Shown here: positions 54,037 to 61,848 of the stretch, in pieces
Position numbering within the stretch: position 1 is the first letter of the stretch
Layout: the number at the start of each line of letters is the position of its first letter
Source of the DNA: JACKCD01 sp041390905
Lineage (GTDB): Bacteria; Chloroflexota; Anaerolineae; Promineifilales; Promineifilaceae
Reading direction: 5' to 3'
Assembly: GCA_041390905.1 (NCBI GenBank)
Contig: JAWKPA010000013.1
Coordinates: 434,001 to 498,000 of the forward strand
Length of the DNA stretch: 64,000 bases
Position numbers and translations under genes: made by a program
The notes under the pieces: model-generated
What the model was told of the DNA's origin: nothing
Database searches by the model: none
What the model saw: the letters and a program-made list of their open reading frames with translations, nothing else

Positions 54037-54264
54037 CTACCGACGAAAAATCCGCAGCAAGATGTTGAGCACAATCGTGCCGATGACGCTGATCAGGATC
54101 ATCGTTGCCAGCGGGAAGTAAAGGCGGACATGCTCACTTTCATAGCGCAGGTCGCCCGGCAGCCGCCCTAACCAGGGGAAAAAGCGGCCGGCCAGCAGCA
54201 GCAGTAGACCCACGGCGGCGATAATCAGGCCAATGGTCAGCAGCAAACGGCCGATTTCACTCAT
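54037..54264 (-). CDS. DUF2905 small membrane protein
   Basis: A 75-residue protein with two hydrophobic segments (LLLTIGLIIAAVGLLLLLAG, ~7-26, and ATMILISVIGTIVLNILL, ~54-71) separated by FFPWLGRLPGDLRYESEHVRLYFPL. The GRLPGD stretch and the two-span layout are typical of DUF2905. Its start ATG (54262-54264) overlaps the ruvB stop by eight bases, so the two are translationally coupled. DUF2905 genes are often found next to ruv genes. Function unknown. A long in-frame extension upstream is antisense-like noise inside ruvB and is rejected. Confidence 0.85.
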   Translation of the reverse strand: MSEIGRLLLTIGLIIAAVGLLLLLAGRFFPWLGRLPGDLRYESEHVRLYFPLATMILISVIGTIVLNILLRIFRR

Positions 54265-55330
54265 CGTCGGCCTCGCTGGGGGCATCAAAGAGGCTGGGCT
54301 GGTTGGGTTTGGCGGCAAACGGCCGTTCTGCCGCCGCAATTCGCAAGTGGCGGTAGGCGTGGGGGGTGGCAACCCGGCCGCGTGGGGTGCGCTCCAAAAA
54401 GCCAAGCTGGAGCAAATACGGCTCCACCACGTCCATAATCGTGTCCGGCTCCTCGCTAATTGAAGCGCCAATGGTTTCCAGCCCCACCGGGCCGCCGCCG
54501 AACTTTTCAATAATCGCCAGCAGCACCCGCCGATCTAGGTCGTCCAGCCCCAGTTCGTCAATTTCGAGGAGGTTGAGGGCAGAAACGGCCGTTTCTCCCG
54601 TCACCCTTCCCTCCGCCCGCACTTGGGCAAAATCGCGCACTCGGCGCAGCAGCCGCAGTGCCACACGCGGCGTCCCCCGTGACCGTCGCGCAATCTCGCT
54701 CGCCCCATCCCCTTCAATCGGCACTTCCAGCACCCCCGCCCCCCGCATCACAATCTGCTCAATCGCCGCCTGGTCATAAAAATCCATCCGGTAAACCGCG
54801 CCAAAGCGGGCGCGCAGCGGGGCGGTTAGCAGTGCCAGCCGCGTCGTTGCCCCAATCACGGTAAATTTGGGCAGCTTCAGCCGCACATTTTTCGCCCCCG
54901 GCCCCTTGCCCACCACAATATCCAGTACAAAATCCTCCATCGCCGGGTAGAGAATCTCTTCCACCGCCCGTCCCAGCCGGTGAACCTCATCAATAAACAA
55001 AATGTCACCCGCCCGCAGGTTGGTCAAAATAGCGGCCAAATCCCCCGCCCGCTCAATGGCCGGGCCGGCCGTAATGCGGATGTTGACGTTCATTTCATTG
55101 GCAACAATGTGGGAAAGCGTCGTTTTACCCAGCCCCGGCGGCCCATGAAACAGCACATGATCCAGCGGCTCCTGCCGCGCCAATGCCGCCTCAATCAAAA
55201 TCTTCAAATTCGCCTTCATCCGATCTTGGCCGGTAAAATCCTGCAAAAGCTGGGGGCGAATCGTTGCATCCAGCCCCTGGTCTTCCCGCTTTTTCTGCGG
55301 GGAAATGTGTCTCGTCGGTTTTTCGCTCAT
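54257..55330 (-). CDS. ruvB: Holliday junction branch-migration helicase subunit RuvB
   Basis: A 357-residue AAA+ motor that drives branch migration with RuvA during recombination. Motifs: HGPPGLGKTTLS (Walker A, ~58-69), DILFIDEVHRLGR (Walker B), VIGATTRLALLTAPLRARFG (sensor 1 and arginine finger region), RSRGTPRVALRLLRRVRD (sensor 2), and a C-terminal winged helix with GGGPVGLETIGASISEEPDTI. The ATG at 55328-55330 begins MSEKPTRHISPQ; the longer frame is unlikely. RuvA and RuvC are not adjacent. It overlaps the DUF2905 gene downstream. Confidence 0.97.
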   Translation of the reverse strand: MSEKPTRHISPQKKREDQGLDATIRPQLLQDFTGQDRMKANLKILIEAALARQEPLDHVLFHGPPGLGKTTLSHIVANEMNVNIRITAGPAIERAGDLAAILTNLRAGDILFIDEVHRLGRAVEEILYPAMEDFVLDIVVGKGPGAKNVRLKLPKFTVIGATTRLALLTAPLRARFGAVYRMDFYDQAAIEQIVMRGAGVLEVPIEGDGASEIARRSRGTPRVALRLLRRVRDFAQVRAEGRVTGETAVSALNLLEIDELGLDDLDRRVLLAIIEKFGGGPVGLETIGASISEEPDTIMDVVEPYLLQLGFLERTPRGRVATPHAYRHLRIAAAERPFAAKPNQPSLFDAPSEADDE

Positions 55331-55432
55331 AATTCGTTTGTTGTCAGATGCCAATGCAACCGCTATGGTCTGCAATCAGTGCAGCGTCAGACTTGGCGAT
55401 TAATCGTAAATAACTCAAGTTGCTACTAACCA

Positions 55433-55517
55433 CTGTCATTTCGAGGTCCTCCGAGAAATCCCGTTCTTTTCTGCGGACGAAACGGGATTTCTCCTCGAAG
55501 ACTCGTCGAAATGACAG
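55433..55517. repeat. Large cruciform-type palindrome
   Basis: The outer arms CTGTCATTTCG (55433-55443) and CGAAATGACAG (55507-55517) enclose inner arms GAGAAATCCCGTT (55453-55465) and AACGGGATTTCTC (55481-55493). All four are perfect. It lies between the methyltransferase stop and the ruvB start. Confidence 0.85.
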
Positions 55518-55566
55518 GTTTTTACGCTTTGTTTTTTCAGGTGGCAACTTGGGTTAAATATTAAAT

Positions 55567-56376
55567 TCAACTTTGCTGTGAAGAATCCTTGTAGTTAGAC
55601 AAGATATTTAATCGCCGCAGCCCAATCTTTATATATTCTTCTTCCAATTCGATACCCATTGACCTGCGCCCCAGCTTTTGGGCAACGGCGCAAGTTGTAA
55701 ATGTTCCTGAAAATGGATCGAGAACAACATCGCCTGTATTACTGCTTGCTGCGATAATTCTTTCTAATAATGCCTCGGGTTTTTGCGTCGGATGCTTTTC
55801 GTATTCTGACATTCGATACCGAACTCTGGGAAAATACCAGACATTTCCAGGAACCTTTTGGCTGTTATAGACAGTTGGCACTGCTTTTCTGTAATCAATG
55901 AGTTGCCGCTGCGCCCCGGTTTTTGCCTCGACCAGGATGTCACTGGTGTTAAAAACGTAGTTATCTGCGTCCTTAACACAATGAAGAATGGGTTCATAGA
56001 GTGAACCAAAATATTTCTGAGCCTGAACACCTGAACTATCATAATACCATACGATGCGGGATAATATTTCCAGCTTGTTTCGCAGGAAAATATCCAGAAA
56101 AGGCATACTTTGGGTACTAGCCATAACATAGAGGCTACCGTGTGGTTTTAGCAATGCAATGCATGCAAGCAGCCATTTTTGACACCATTCTAAATATTCC
56201 TCGTCCGAAGGCCATTTATCAACAAAACTCGCATATTTCTTGCCGATGTTATAGGGTGGATCGGCGAAGATCAGGTCTATGCTTTCATTTGGTAGTGAAG
56301 CAAGAATATCCAAAGCATCACCATGAAAAATTGTATGTTCTCCAGATTGGGATTGGAAGATTTTGAAGTTGTCCAT
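55567..56376 (-). CDS. Orphan N6-adenine DNA methyltransferase, YhdJ-like
   Basis: A 269-residue beta-class amino-methyltransferase (motif IV before motif I). The catalytic DPPY is at residues 39-42 (IFADPPYNIGKKY) and the AdoMet loop is LDPFSGTFTTCAVAQKLGR near 220-238. Segments IVWYYDSSGVQAQKYFGSLYEPIL and HPTQKPEALLERIIAASSNTGD closely follow E. coli YhdJ, which methylates ATGCAT; that specificity is inferred by family only. No restriction endonuclease is adjacent. Codon use and the local base composition are clearly more AT-rich than neighbours, and the gene contains no AACGGCCGTT, both suggesting recent acquisition. The ATG at 56374-56376 starts MDNFKIF. Confidence 0.9.
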   Translation of the reverse strand: MDNFKIFQSQSGEHTIFHGDALDILASLPNESIDLIFADPPYNIGKKYASFVDKWPSDEEYLEWCQKWLLACIALLKPHGSLYVMASTQSMPFLDIFLRNKLEILSRIVWYYDSSGVQAQKYFGSLYEPILHCVKDADNYVFNTSDILVEAKTGAQRQLIDYRKAVPTVYNSQKVPGNVWYFPRVRYRMSEYEKHPTQKPEALLERIIAASSNTGDVVLDPFSGTFTTCAVAQKLGRRSMGIELEEEYIKIGLRRLNILSNYKDSSQQS

Positions 56377-56544
56377 AGATGTATTGTAGTGGCTTCTGTA
56401 GCTTAAGGGAAATCCCATAGCTTAAAAAAGCTTTTCATGATGAAATTATACGTGAAGTAACCACATTGCGGCACAGATTGCGTATTCAGCACCCGACGGT
56501 TTACAATCGGATGCTGTGATTATTAACAATTGGCGGGTTTAAAA

Positions 56545-56612
56545 AGAGGCAGGGGAGCAGAGGAGCAGGGGTGCAGAGATGAGTCTCCCCTGCTCCCCCG
56601 CTCCCCCGCTGT
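56545..56612. repeat. Tandem inverted-repeat hairpin, locus 12 (8-nt units)
   Basis: AGGGGAGC, AGAGGAGC, AGGGGTGC units on the left and CTCCCCTG, CTCCCCCG, CTCCCCCG on the right. Same architecture as the heptamer loci with an 8-nt period. It ends just before the upp ribosome-binding site. Confidence 0.75.
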
Positions 56613-56631
56613 TTACAGGAGGTCTTGGACG

Positions 56632-57252
56632 ATGGTATATGAATCGAAACACCCACTGGTGAAGCATAAGCTGACGCTGCTGCGCCATGTGGCAACGGAG
56701 CCAAAGAAGTTCCGTGAATTGGTGCGTGAGCTGGCGATGTTGTTGTGTTATGAGGCAACGGCCGATCTTGCAGTGAGCGACATTACGGTGCCAACGCCGA
56801 TGGGAACGGCCGTTGGCAGCGAACTCCACGACAAAATCGGGCTAATCCCCATTTTGCGCGCCGGGTTGGGCATGGTAGACGGCATTTGGGAGATGATGCC
56901 CGGTGCCGAAGTGTGGCATATTGGCCTCTACCGGGATGAGGAGACGCTCAAGCCCGTTTCCTATTACAACAAACTGCCCACCAGCCCCACTGTGGAAGTG
57001 TGCCTGGTGCTGGATCCGATGTTGGCGACAGGGGGATCGGCGGTAGCGACCATAGATATTTTGAAGAAGTGGGGGGCAGAGCGGATCAAATATGTGGGGC
57101 TGCTGGCCGCGCCGGAGGGGATTGCCGCCCTGCACGGGGCGCACCCCGATGTTCCCATCCACGTAGCGCAAATTGATTCCCACCTCAACGAAATTGGCTA
57201 CATCGTTCCCGGTCTTGGCGATGCCGGGGATCGGCAGTTTGGCACGGGATAG
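56632..57252 (+). CDS. upp: Uracil phosphoribosyltransferase
   Basis: A 206-residue salvage enzyme that makes UMP from uracil and PRPP. The PRPP loop VLDPMLATGGSA is at residues ~127-137, LRAGLGM is near 75-81, and the uracil-binding end motif YIVPGLGDAGDRQFGT closes the protein. AGGAGG precedes the ATG at 56632; an earlier in-frame start runs through a repeat. The stop codon is followed at once by an AATTATG tandem-repeat hairpin, beyond which lies a WecA/MraY-like gene on the same strand. Confidence 0.96.
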   Translation: MVYESKHPLVKHKLTLLRHVATEPKKFRELVRELAMLLCYEATADLAVSDITVPTPMGTAVGSELHDKIGLIPILRAGLGMVDGIWEMMPGAEVWHIGLYRDEETLKPVSYYNKLPTSPTVEVCLVLDPMLATGGSAVATIDILKKWGAERIKYVGLLAAPEGIAALHGAHPDVPIHVAQIDSHLNEIGYIVPGLGDAGDRQFGTG

Positions 57253-57322
57253 GAATTATGAATTATGAATTATGAATTATGAATTATGAAAATTCGTAAT
57301 TCATAATTCATAATTCGTAATT
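57253..57322. repeat. Heptamer inverted-repeat hairpin, locus 13 (AATTATG units)
   Basis: Five AATTATG units, then AAAATTCGTAATTC and complementary CATAATT units. It begins on the first base after the upp stop codon and ends eight bases before the next start. Confidence 0.85.
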
Positions 57323-57330
57323 GATCTTCT

Positions 57331-58392
57331 TTGATTTATCTGGTTGTGTTTTTTGCCGCGCTGCTGGCCTCGCTGGCGTTAACGCCGCTGGCGGGGTGGT
57401 TGTCGCGCCGCTGGGAGGTGATGGCGCAGCCGGGGGGTCGGCGGCTGCACGCAGGGATGATTCCCAAGCTGGGGGGCGTGGCAATTTTTGGGGCGTGGCT
57501 GGTGGGAGTTGGGTTGATTTATTGGCTGCTGCCGCCCATGGGTGGCGATAGGTTGTTGCTGCGGGGGGTGGTGTGGGGAACTGTTTTTGTGTTTGCCTGG
57601 GGGCTGCTGGATGATTGGTTGAATTTGTCGGCGGGGTGGCTGTTTGTGATGCAGGTTGTGGCGGCAGCGATTGCCGTGGGACATGAGGTGTTTATTGAGC
57701 GGTTTACAAACCCGCTGCCGTCAGATTGGTTGTGGACGGAGACGGGATTAACGGCCGTTCTCTCCCTACAAAACAACATCGTCATCCTGCGCTATCCGCT
57801 CGTGCTGCTGGTGACGCTGCTGTGGGTGGTGGCCCTTGTCAACGCTGTCAACATGCTCGATGGGCTGGACGGGCTGGCGGCGGGGGTTTGCACCATTGCC
57901 GCCCTGCTTTTCGCCTGGCACAGCTATGCCCTGGGGCAAACCAGCGTACCGCTTTTTCCGCTGGCGCTGGCTGGGGCATTGCTTGGTTTCCTTCCCTACA
58001 ACTTCGCCCCTGCCCGCATTTTTCTCGGTGGCGGGGCGTATCTGCTGGGGTACCAAATGGCGACGCTTTCGATTTTGTCCCCGGCCAAATTTTCCACTGT
58101 GCTGCTGGTGCTGGCGGTGCCAATTATGGACGTGGCGTGGCAAATTGTAGCGCGGCTGCGGCAAGGCAAAAGCCCGTTTCGCGGCGACCGGGGCCATCTG
58201 CATTTTCGCCTGTCGGATCGAGGGCTACCAACGCGGTGGATTGTGCTGGGATATTACGGGGTGGCACTGGCGTTTGGGCTGGTGGCGGTGCTGGCTTCGT
58301 CGGCACGGATGAAGCTGCTGATGTTGGGGGTCGTGTCAACGGCCGTTTTTCTCCTCCTTTTTTGGCTTTCCCGGCGGCAGCAGCGAAGATAA
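57331..58392 (+). CDS. WecA/MraY-family polyprenyl-phosphate sugar-1-phosphate transferase
   Basis: A 353-residue integral membrane enzyme (about ten hydrophobic segments) that loads a UDP-sugar phosphate onto undecaprenyl phosphate, starting O-antigen, teichoic-acid or related glycan synthesis. Visible motifs: GLLDDWLNLS (the DD pair, ~92-101), VNAVNMLDGLDGLAAG (~172-187) and GDRGHLHFRLSDRG (~290-303, the HxH-type cytoplasmic loop of the WecA group). The only possible start in frame after a TGA is TTG at 57331 (or later GTG codons), with no Shine-Dalgarno; a tandem repeat sits where it should be. WecA-like rather than MraY, because of the HIH-like loop, but the sugar is unknown. Confidence 0.88.
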   Translation: MIYLVVFFAALLASLALTPLAGWLSRRWEVMAQPGGRRLHAGMIPKLGGVAIFGAWLVGVGLIYWLLPPMGGDRLLLRGVVWGTVFVFAWGLLDDWLNLSAGWLFVMQVVAAAIAVGHEVFIERFTNPLPSDWLWTETGLTAVLSLQNNIVILRYPLVLLVTLLWVVALVNAVNMLDGLDGLAAGVCTIAALLFAWHSYALGQTSVPLFPLALAGALLGFLPYNFAPARIFLGGGAYLLGYQMATLSILSPAKFSTVLLVLAVPIMDVAWQIVARLRQGKSPFRGDRGHLHFRLSDRGLPTRWIVLGYYGVALAFGLVAVLASSARMKLLMLGVVSTAVFLLLFWLSRRQQRR

Positions 58393-58514
58393 CCCCCATG
58401 CCTTGGCTGTAAGCGAATTTACAGGTGGGATTTGATGGGCGATACAGCGGAAAAACGGCCGTTTTGCTATCCTGTGGTCAGTTGGCAAGCGCAAGTCATT
58501 ATTGGGAGAAAACC

Positions 58515-58715
58515 ATGAAAGTTGTATTGGAACGTGTTGCCCAAAACTCTCGTATCGGAATTGTAACGTCAAAAGATTTAGAGAATTTACGCCAAGTAGC
58601 CCTGCGGCAGATGCAGTATTCCAGGGATGCCGCCATCGAAGCGATTGTTCAGGCCAAGCTGGCACAGCTTCCTGAGCATCGGCAGGGATTTTCGCCACAA
58701 GAAGTTTGCAGTTGA
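58515..58715 (+). CDS. 66-residue hypothetical protein
   Basis: It starts MKVVLERVAQNSRIGIVTSK with GGGAGA six bases before the ATG at 58515. It is mainly helical and charged (LENLRQVALRQMQYSRDAAIEAIVQAKLAQL), without signal peptide or membrane span. I do not recognise it. It follows the transferase gene by 122 bases and is followed by a strong terminator. The ORF stands out by codon use and ribosome-binding site, so translation is plausible. Confidence 0.6.
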   Translation: MKVVLERVAQNSRIGIVTSKDLENLRQVALRQMQYSRDAAIEAIVQAKLAQLPEHRQGFSPQEVCS

Positions 58716-58823
58716 CGTCAAAATCCTGTTTTTTGCTTTCGCCAAGCGATTTATTTCAGATCTTTTTTATTTCGGCGTGAGCAGCAAGCGGTTTATCGGA
58801 AGGCAAACTTAATTATTGGAAGC

Positions 58824-58856
58824 AAAAAGCCAGACTCACTCAGTCTGGCTTTTTTT
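58824..58856. terminator. Bidirectional terminator
   Basis: AAAAAGCCAGACT (58824-58836) pairs with AGTCTGGCTTTTTT (58842-58856). A- and T-runs give termination on both strands between the small gene and the convergent esterase gene. Confidence 0.85.
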
Positions 58857-59802
58857 ACTGGGGGCAGATTGGATAGGCCTCATCCTCGATAGGCCAGGGG
58901 GCTGTATACCAGCGCAAATACTCTGCCACATGGGCTGACCAGTAGGCGTTGTCGTGGTCGCCGGGGTTTAGCACCCAGATGTGGGGAATGTTGGCGGCAT
59001 CCATACCCTCATGCAATTGGCGGAGGGGTGCAATGCTCCAATCTGCTTCGCCAATGTCAAAATAGACGCGCAGATTGCCCAGGTTTTGGTTTAGCCCCGT
59101 GTACGCCGGGTTCAGGTCTGGCCCGGCGTAGATGTCCAGCAGGGCGGCACTGTGGCCGCCAACGCTGGCAAAGTGGTTGGGGTGGCGAAAGGCAATTTCC
59201 AGTGCCCAATAGCCGCCGCGTGAAAGGCCGCCAATGGCGCGGCCGCCCGCTTCGTTCCAGGCGCAGTAGGTGGTTTCCACAAACGGGATAAGGTCGTTGA
59301 GAATGAGGCTTTCATAGGAGCCGGGGCCGCCGGAGGTGTTGTTGAGCAGGTGGCCGCCATCGGCCATGACGATGAGCAGTGGGGGCAGATCGCCGTGCAG
59401 AATGGCGGCTTCGGCGGCTTCGTCCATGCCCAGCGTGTCCCAAATGGCGTCGCTGTGGATGTTGCCTGGGAGGAGGTAGAGGGTGGGGTAAAAACGGCCG
59501 TTTTCCCCATAGCACGGTGGTAAATAAATGCGGTAATGGCTTTCCCCTGCCAGGGTGCTGGGGTAACTGCCTGTTTCAATTCGCCCTGGCGTGGCGCATG
59601 CAGGTGGGTTGGCTGTGGGGTTAACGGTGGCGGTGGGTACAGGGGTGGAGGTGGCCGGCAGGGGTTCGGTGGTAGGGGGGGGCAGCGTGGCGGTGGCCGT
59701 GGGCAGGTTGGCTATGGCAGCGATGGTGGGCAAGGTGGCCTGGGTGGGGGTGCAGGCGGTGAGGAGGAGGAGGAAAACGGCCGTTAGTGTCCAGCGTTGC
59801 AT
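58855..59802 (-). CDS. Esterase-D/enterochelin-esterase-like lipoprotein
   Basis: A 315-residue exported hydrolase. The lipobox LLLLTAC gives a lipidated Cys at residue 17, followed by a Thr/Pro linker (~20-65). The PF00756-type alpha/beta hydrolase domain (~75-305) has the nucleophile Ser in IGGLSRGGYWALE and a His in NPGDHDNAYW; YRIYLPPCYG and PTLYLLPGN are typical entry strands. Family members cleave carbohydrate or siderophore esters, or act as mycolyl-type transferases. The substrate is unknown. Start at the ATG at 59800-59802; the longer frame comes from a repeat. No strong Shine-Dalgarno is present because the repeat abuts the start. Confidence 0.85.
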   Translation of the reverse strand: MQRWTLTAVFLLLLTACTPTQATLPTIAAIANLPTATATLPPPTTEPLPATSTPVPTATVNPTANPPACATPGRIETGSYPSTLAGESHYRIYLPPCYGENGRFYPTLYLLPGNIHSDAIWDTLGMDEAAEAAILHGDLPPLLIVMADGGHLLNNTSGGPGSYESLILNDLIPFVETTYCAWNEAGGRAIGGLSRGGYWALEIAFRHPNHFASVGGHSAALLDIYAGPDLNPAYTGLNQNLGNLRVYFDIGEADWSIAPLRQLHEGMDAANIPHIWVLNPGDHDNAYWSAHVAEYLRWYTAPWPIEDEAYPICPQ

Positions 59803-59803
59803 G

Positions 59804-59871
59804 ATTGGGAGTGGGGTGTGGGGAGTAGAGTGTGGAGAGTAGGGAGAAACGCCCCACACCCTACTCCCTAC
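59804..59871. repeat. Heptamer inverted-repeat hairpin, locus 14 (GGGAGTG units)
   Basis: GGGAGTG, GGGTGTG, GGGAGTA, GAGTGTG, GAGAGTA on the left and CCCCACACCCTACTCCC on the right. It fills the whole gap between the esterase start and the stop of the next minus-strand gene. Confidence 0.8.
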
Positions 59872-59874
59872 AAA

Positions 59875-60309
59875 TTACCACGGCAGTTCCGTTGGCGGCT
59901 CGGCCATCAGCCTGGCGTACTCCCCATCCCAGCTATCGCTTTTGCGCATCATGGATTTTAGCTCGATGTCGCTAAAGTGGCTGAACAGGTCGGCCATGAG
60001 TTCGGGAAGCAAGTCCCAGGCTTCATGACGGATGACATCTTCGATATTAACGGCCGTTTCCCGCACCCACATCCAATCACGTAAAAACCGCTCCGACTTC
60101 ATCCAGTAGCCGCGCTTTTCCCATGCCTTCGCCGTCTGCTCCACGCTTTCCTCAATTCCGCGCAGTGCATAAACCAGCGTCGCCGCCATATCTTTCGCCT
60201 CGGCATCAACGGCCGTTTTACCCATCAGATGCCGCAAAATCTCCGCAATCGTGCGACGATGATAATTCCGAATCTTGGAAGGATTATTGATATTGATAAC
60301 TCGACTCAT
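59875..60309 (-). CDS. 144-residue hypothetical protein
   Basis: It begins MSRVININNPSKIRNYHRRT at the ATG at 60307-60309. It is entirely helical in appearance, with EILRHLMGKTAVDAEAKDMAATLVYALRGIEESVEQTAKAWEK in its first half (quoted here only as a region, ~24-66) and a Trp-rich middle (RDWMWVRETAVNIEDVI). No signal peptide, membrane span or known motif is seen. I do not recognise the family. It is probably co-transcribed with the esterase gene 72 bases downstream. Confidence 0.65.
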   Translation of the reverse strand: MSRVININNPSKIRNYHRRTIAEILRHLMGKTAVDAEAKDMAATLVYALRGIEESVEQTAKAWEKRGYWMKSERFLRDWMWVRETAVNIEDVIRHEAWDLLPELMADLFSHFSDIELKSMMRKSDSWDGEYARLMAEPPTELPW

Positions 60310-60523
60310 AATGCCCGAATGGTAACACGCTCCCCACCCCATGCCAATGTTATGGTTTGTTTAACAGGTGGGCGAATTACCCCAAATCTGGTTTAATTAT
60401 TACTGGAGCTAGACGGTAGAGCAAGCTAAACACTGTGAAGGTTGTATAGCAGATAAAGAGGGAACACATGCTTTAACGTTTGCTATTTTGCCGTAAATCA
60501 ACAGTAAGGAAAGAGGAAAACAA

Positions 60524-61783
60524 ATGAGTACGAAAGACGTAATCGGGATAATCCTTGGTGGGGGTGTTGGCACACGCCTGTTTCCGCTAACGCGAGATCG
60601 CACCAAACCTGCCGTACCCCTGGCTGGGAAATATCGCCTCATTGATATTCCCATGAGCAACTGTTTTCACGCTGGCATTGACAAAATTGCCATTTTGACG
60701 CAATACAACTCCGTTTCCCTACATCGCCACATTCACCGCACCTACAACCGCGATATGTTTGCCAGTGGTTGGGTACAGATTCTGGCAGCCGAGCAAACCC
60801 TCAAAAGTAGTAACTGGTATCAGGGTACGGCCGACGCTGTACGCCAGCAAATTGTTGAAATTGGGGAAGCCAAGAGCAAATATTGCCTGATTTTGGCTGG
60901 CGATCACCTTTATCGGATGGATTACACCAAGTTTCTCCAGCGTCATATTGAGTCCAATGCCGATGTAACCATTGCCGTGCAGCCCGTTACGCGGGAAGAT
61001 GCCAGCGGCTTTGGTATTTTGCAGATGGACGAGGATGAGCGGATTGTGCGCTTTGTGGAAAAACCCAAAACGCCAGAAGCGCAGGCTGGTTTGGAATCGG
61101 GTAGTAACCCGGACAAGCCCTTTATGGCCTCTATGGGCATCTATATCTTTAATACCGAGACGATGTTCCAGATGTTGGATGAGAACCCAGGCACCGATTT
61201 TGGCAGCCACATTATCCCTGGTGCCATTGAGTCTCGCAAGGTGATGGGGTATGTGTTTGATGGCTACTGGGAAGATATTGGGACGATTCGCCGTTTTTAT
61301 GAGGTGAATCTGGACATGGCGGCTCCGCTGCCCCGCTTTAATCTCTATGACCCCAACCGCCCCATTTACACGCGCCCCCGCTTTTTGCCCGGTTCCAAGG
61401 TGGAAGGGGGCAGCTTGTTTAATGTGCTGTTGGCTGATGGCTGCCGCATTCAGCAGGCGACGATTAGCAATTCGGTGATTGGGGTACGCAGCATCATTGC
61501 CAACGGGGTGACGATTCAGCGCACGGTGGTTATGGGGGCGGATTTTTATGAAGCGCAGGAAGATCGGCAGAGGAACCGGGACAAAGGGATTCCTGATATA
61601 GGCATTGGGCAAAGTTCGGTGATTGAGGCGGCGATTATTGACAAGAATGCGCGGATTGGGCAGCGGGTGATTATTCGCAATTTGCCGGATCGTCCCGATG
61701 AGGAGCATGATAACTGGGTGGCACGAGAAGGGATTGTGATTGTACCCAAGGGAGCGATTATCCCTGATGGAACGGTTATTTAA
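60524..61783 (+). CDS. glgC: Glucose-1-phosphate adenylyltransferase
   Basis: A 419-residue enzyme making ADP-glucose, the committed step of bacterial glycogen synthesis. The nucleotide loop GGGVGTRLFPLTRDRTKPAV (~12-31) and IDIPMSNC are at the N-terminus. YQGTADAVRQ, LAGDHLYRMDY, GFGILQMDEDERI, FVEKPK, ASMGIYIF and GYWEDIGTI follow in the usual order. The C-terminal left-handed beta-helix (~300-419), with hexapeptides such as CRIQQATISNSVIGVRS, binds allosteric effectors. GAGGA precedes the ATG by about seven bases. glgB is 55 kb away in this window. The inverted repeat after the gene (61805-61848) may end transcription. Confidence 0.96.
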   Translation: MSTKDVIGIILGGGVGTRLFPLTRDRTKPAVPLAGKYRLIDIPMSNCFHAGIDKIAILTQYNSVSLHRHIHRTYNRDMFASGWVQILAAEQTLKSSNWYQGTADAVRQQIVEIGEAKSKYCLILAGDHLYRMDYTKFLQRHIESNADVTIAVQPVTREDASGFGILQMDEDERIVRFVEKPKTPEAQAGLESGSNPDKPFMASMGIYIFNTETMFQMLDENPGTDFGSHIIPGAIESRKVMGYVFDGYWEDIGTIRRFYEVNLDMAAPLPRFNLYDPNRPIYTRPRFLPGSKVEGGSLFNVLLADGCRIQQATISNSVIGVRSIIANGVTIQRTVVMGADFYEAQEDRQRNRDKGIPDIGIGQSSVIEAAIIDKNARIGQRVIIRNLPDRPDEEHDNWVAREGIVIVPKGAIIPDGTVI

Positions 61784-61804
61784 TGCCCATTCCTTAAGGT
61801 CGGT

Positions 61805-61848
61805 AGTGGCTGGGAGGATTTTTTACAAGCCACTGGCTCCCAGCCACT
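61805..61848. repeat. Inverted repeat AGTGGCTGGGAG
   Basis: AGTGGCTGGGAG at 61805-61816 and exact complement CTCCCAGCCACT at 61837-61848, with a TTTTTT in the loop. It begins about 20 bases after the glgC stop and shares AGTGGCTGG with 52281-52340. Confidence 0.75.

Noticed and set aside
54265..54510. Longer form of the DUF2905 protein
   Set aside because: The extra part is an alternative-frame reading of ruvB; the 75-residue form has normal family length and overlaps ruvB by eight bases in the usual manner.
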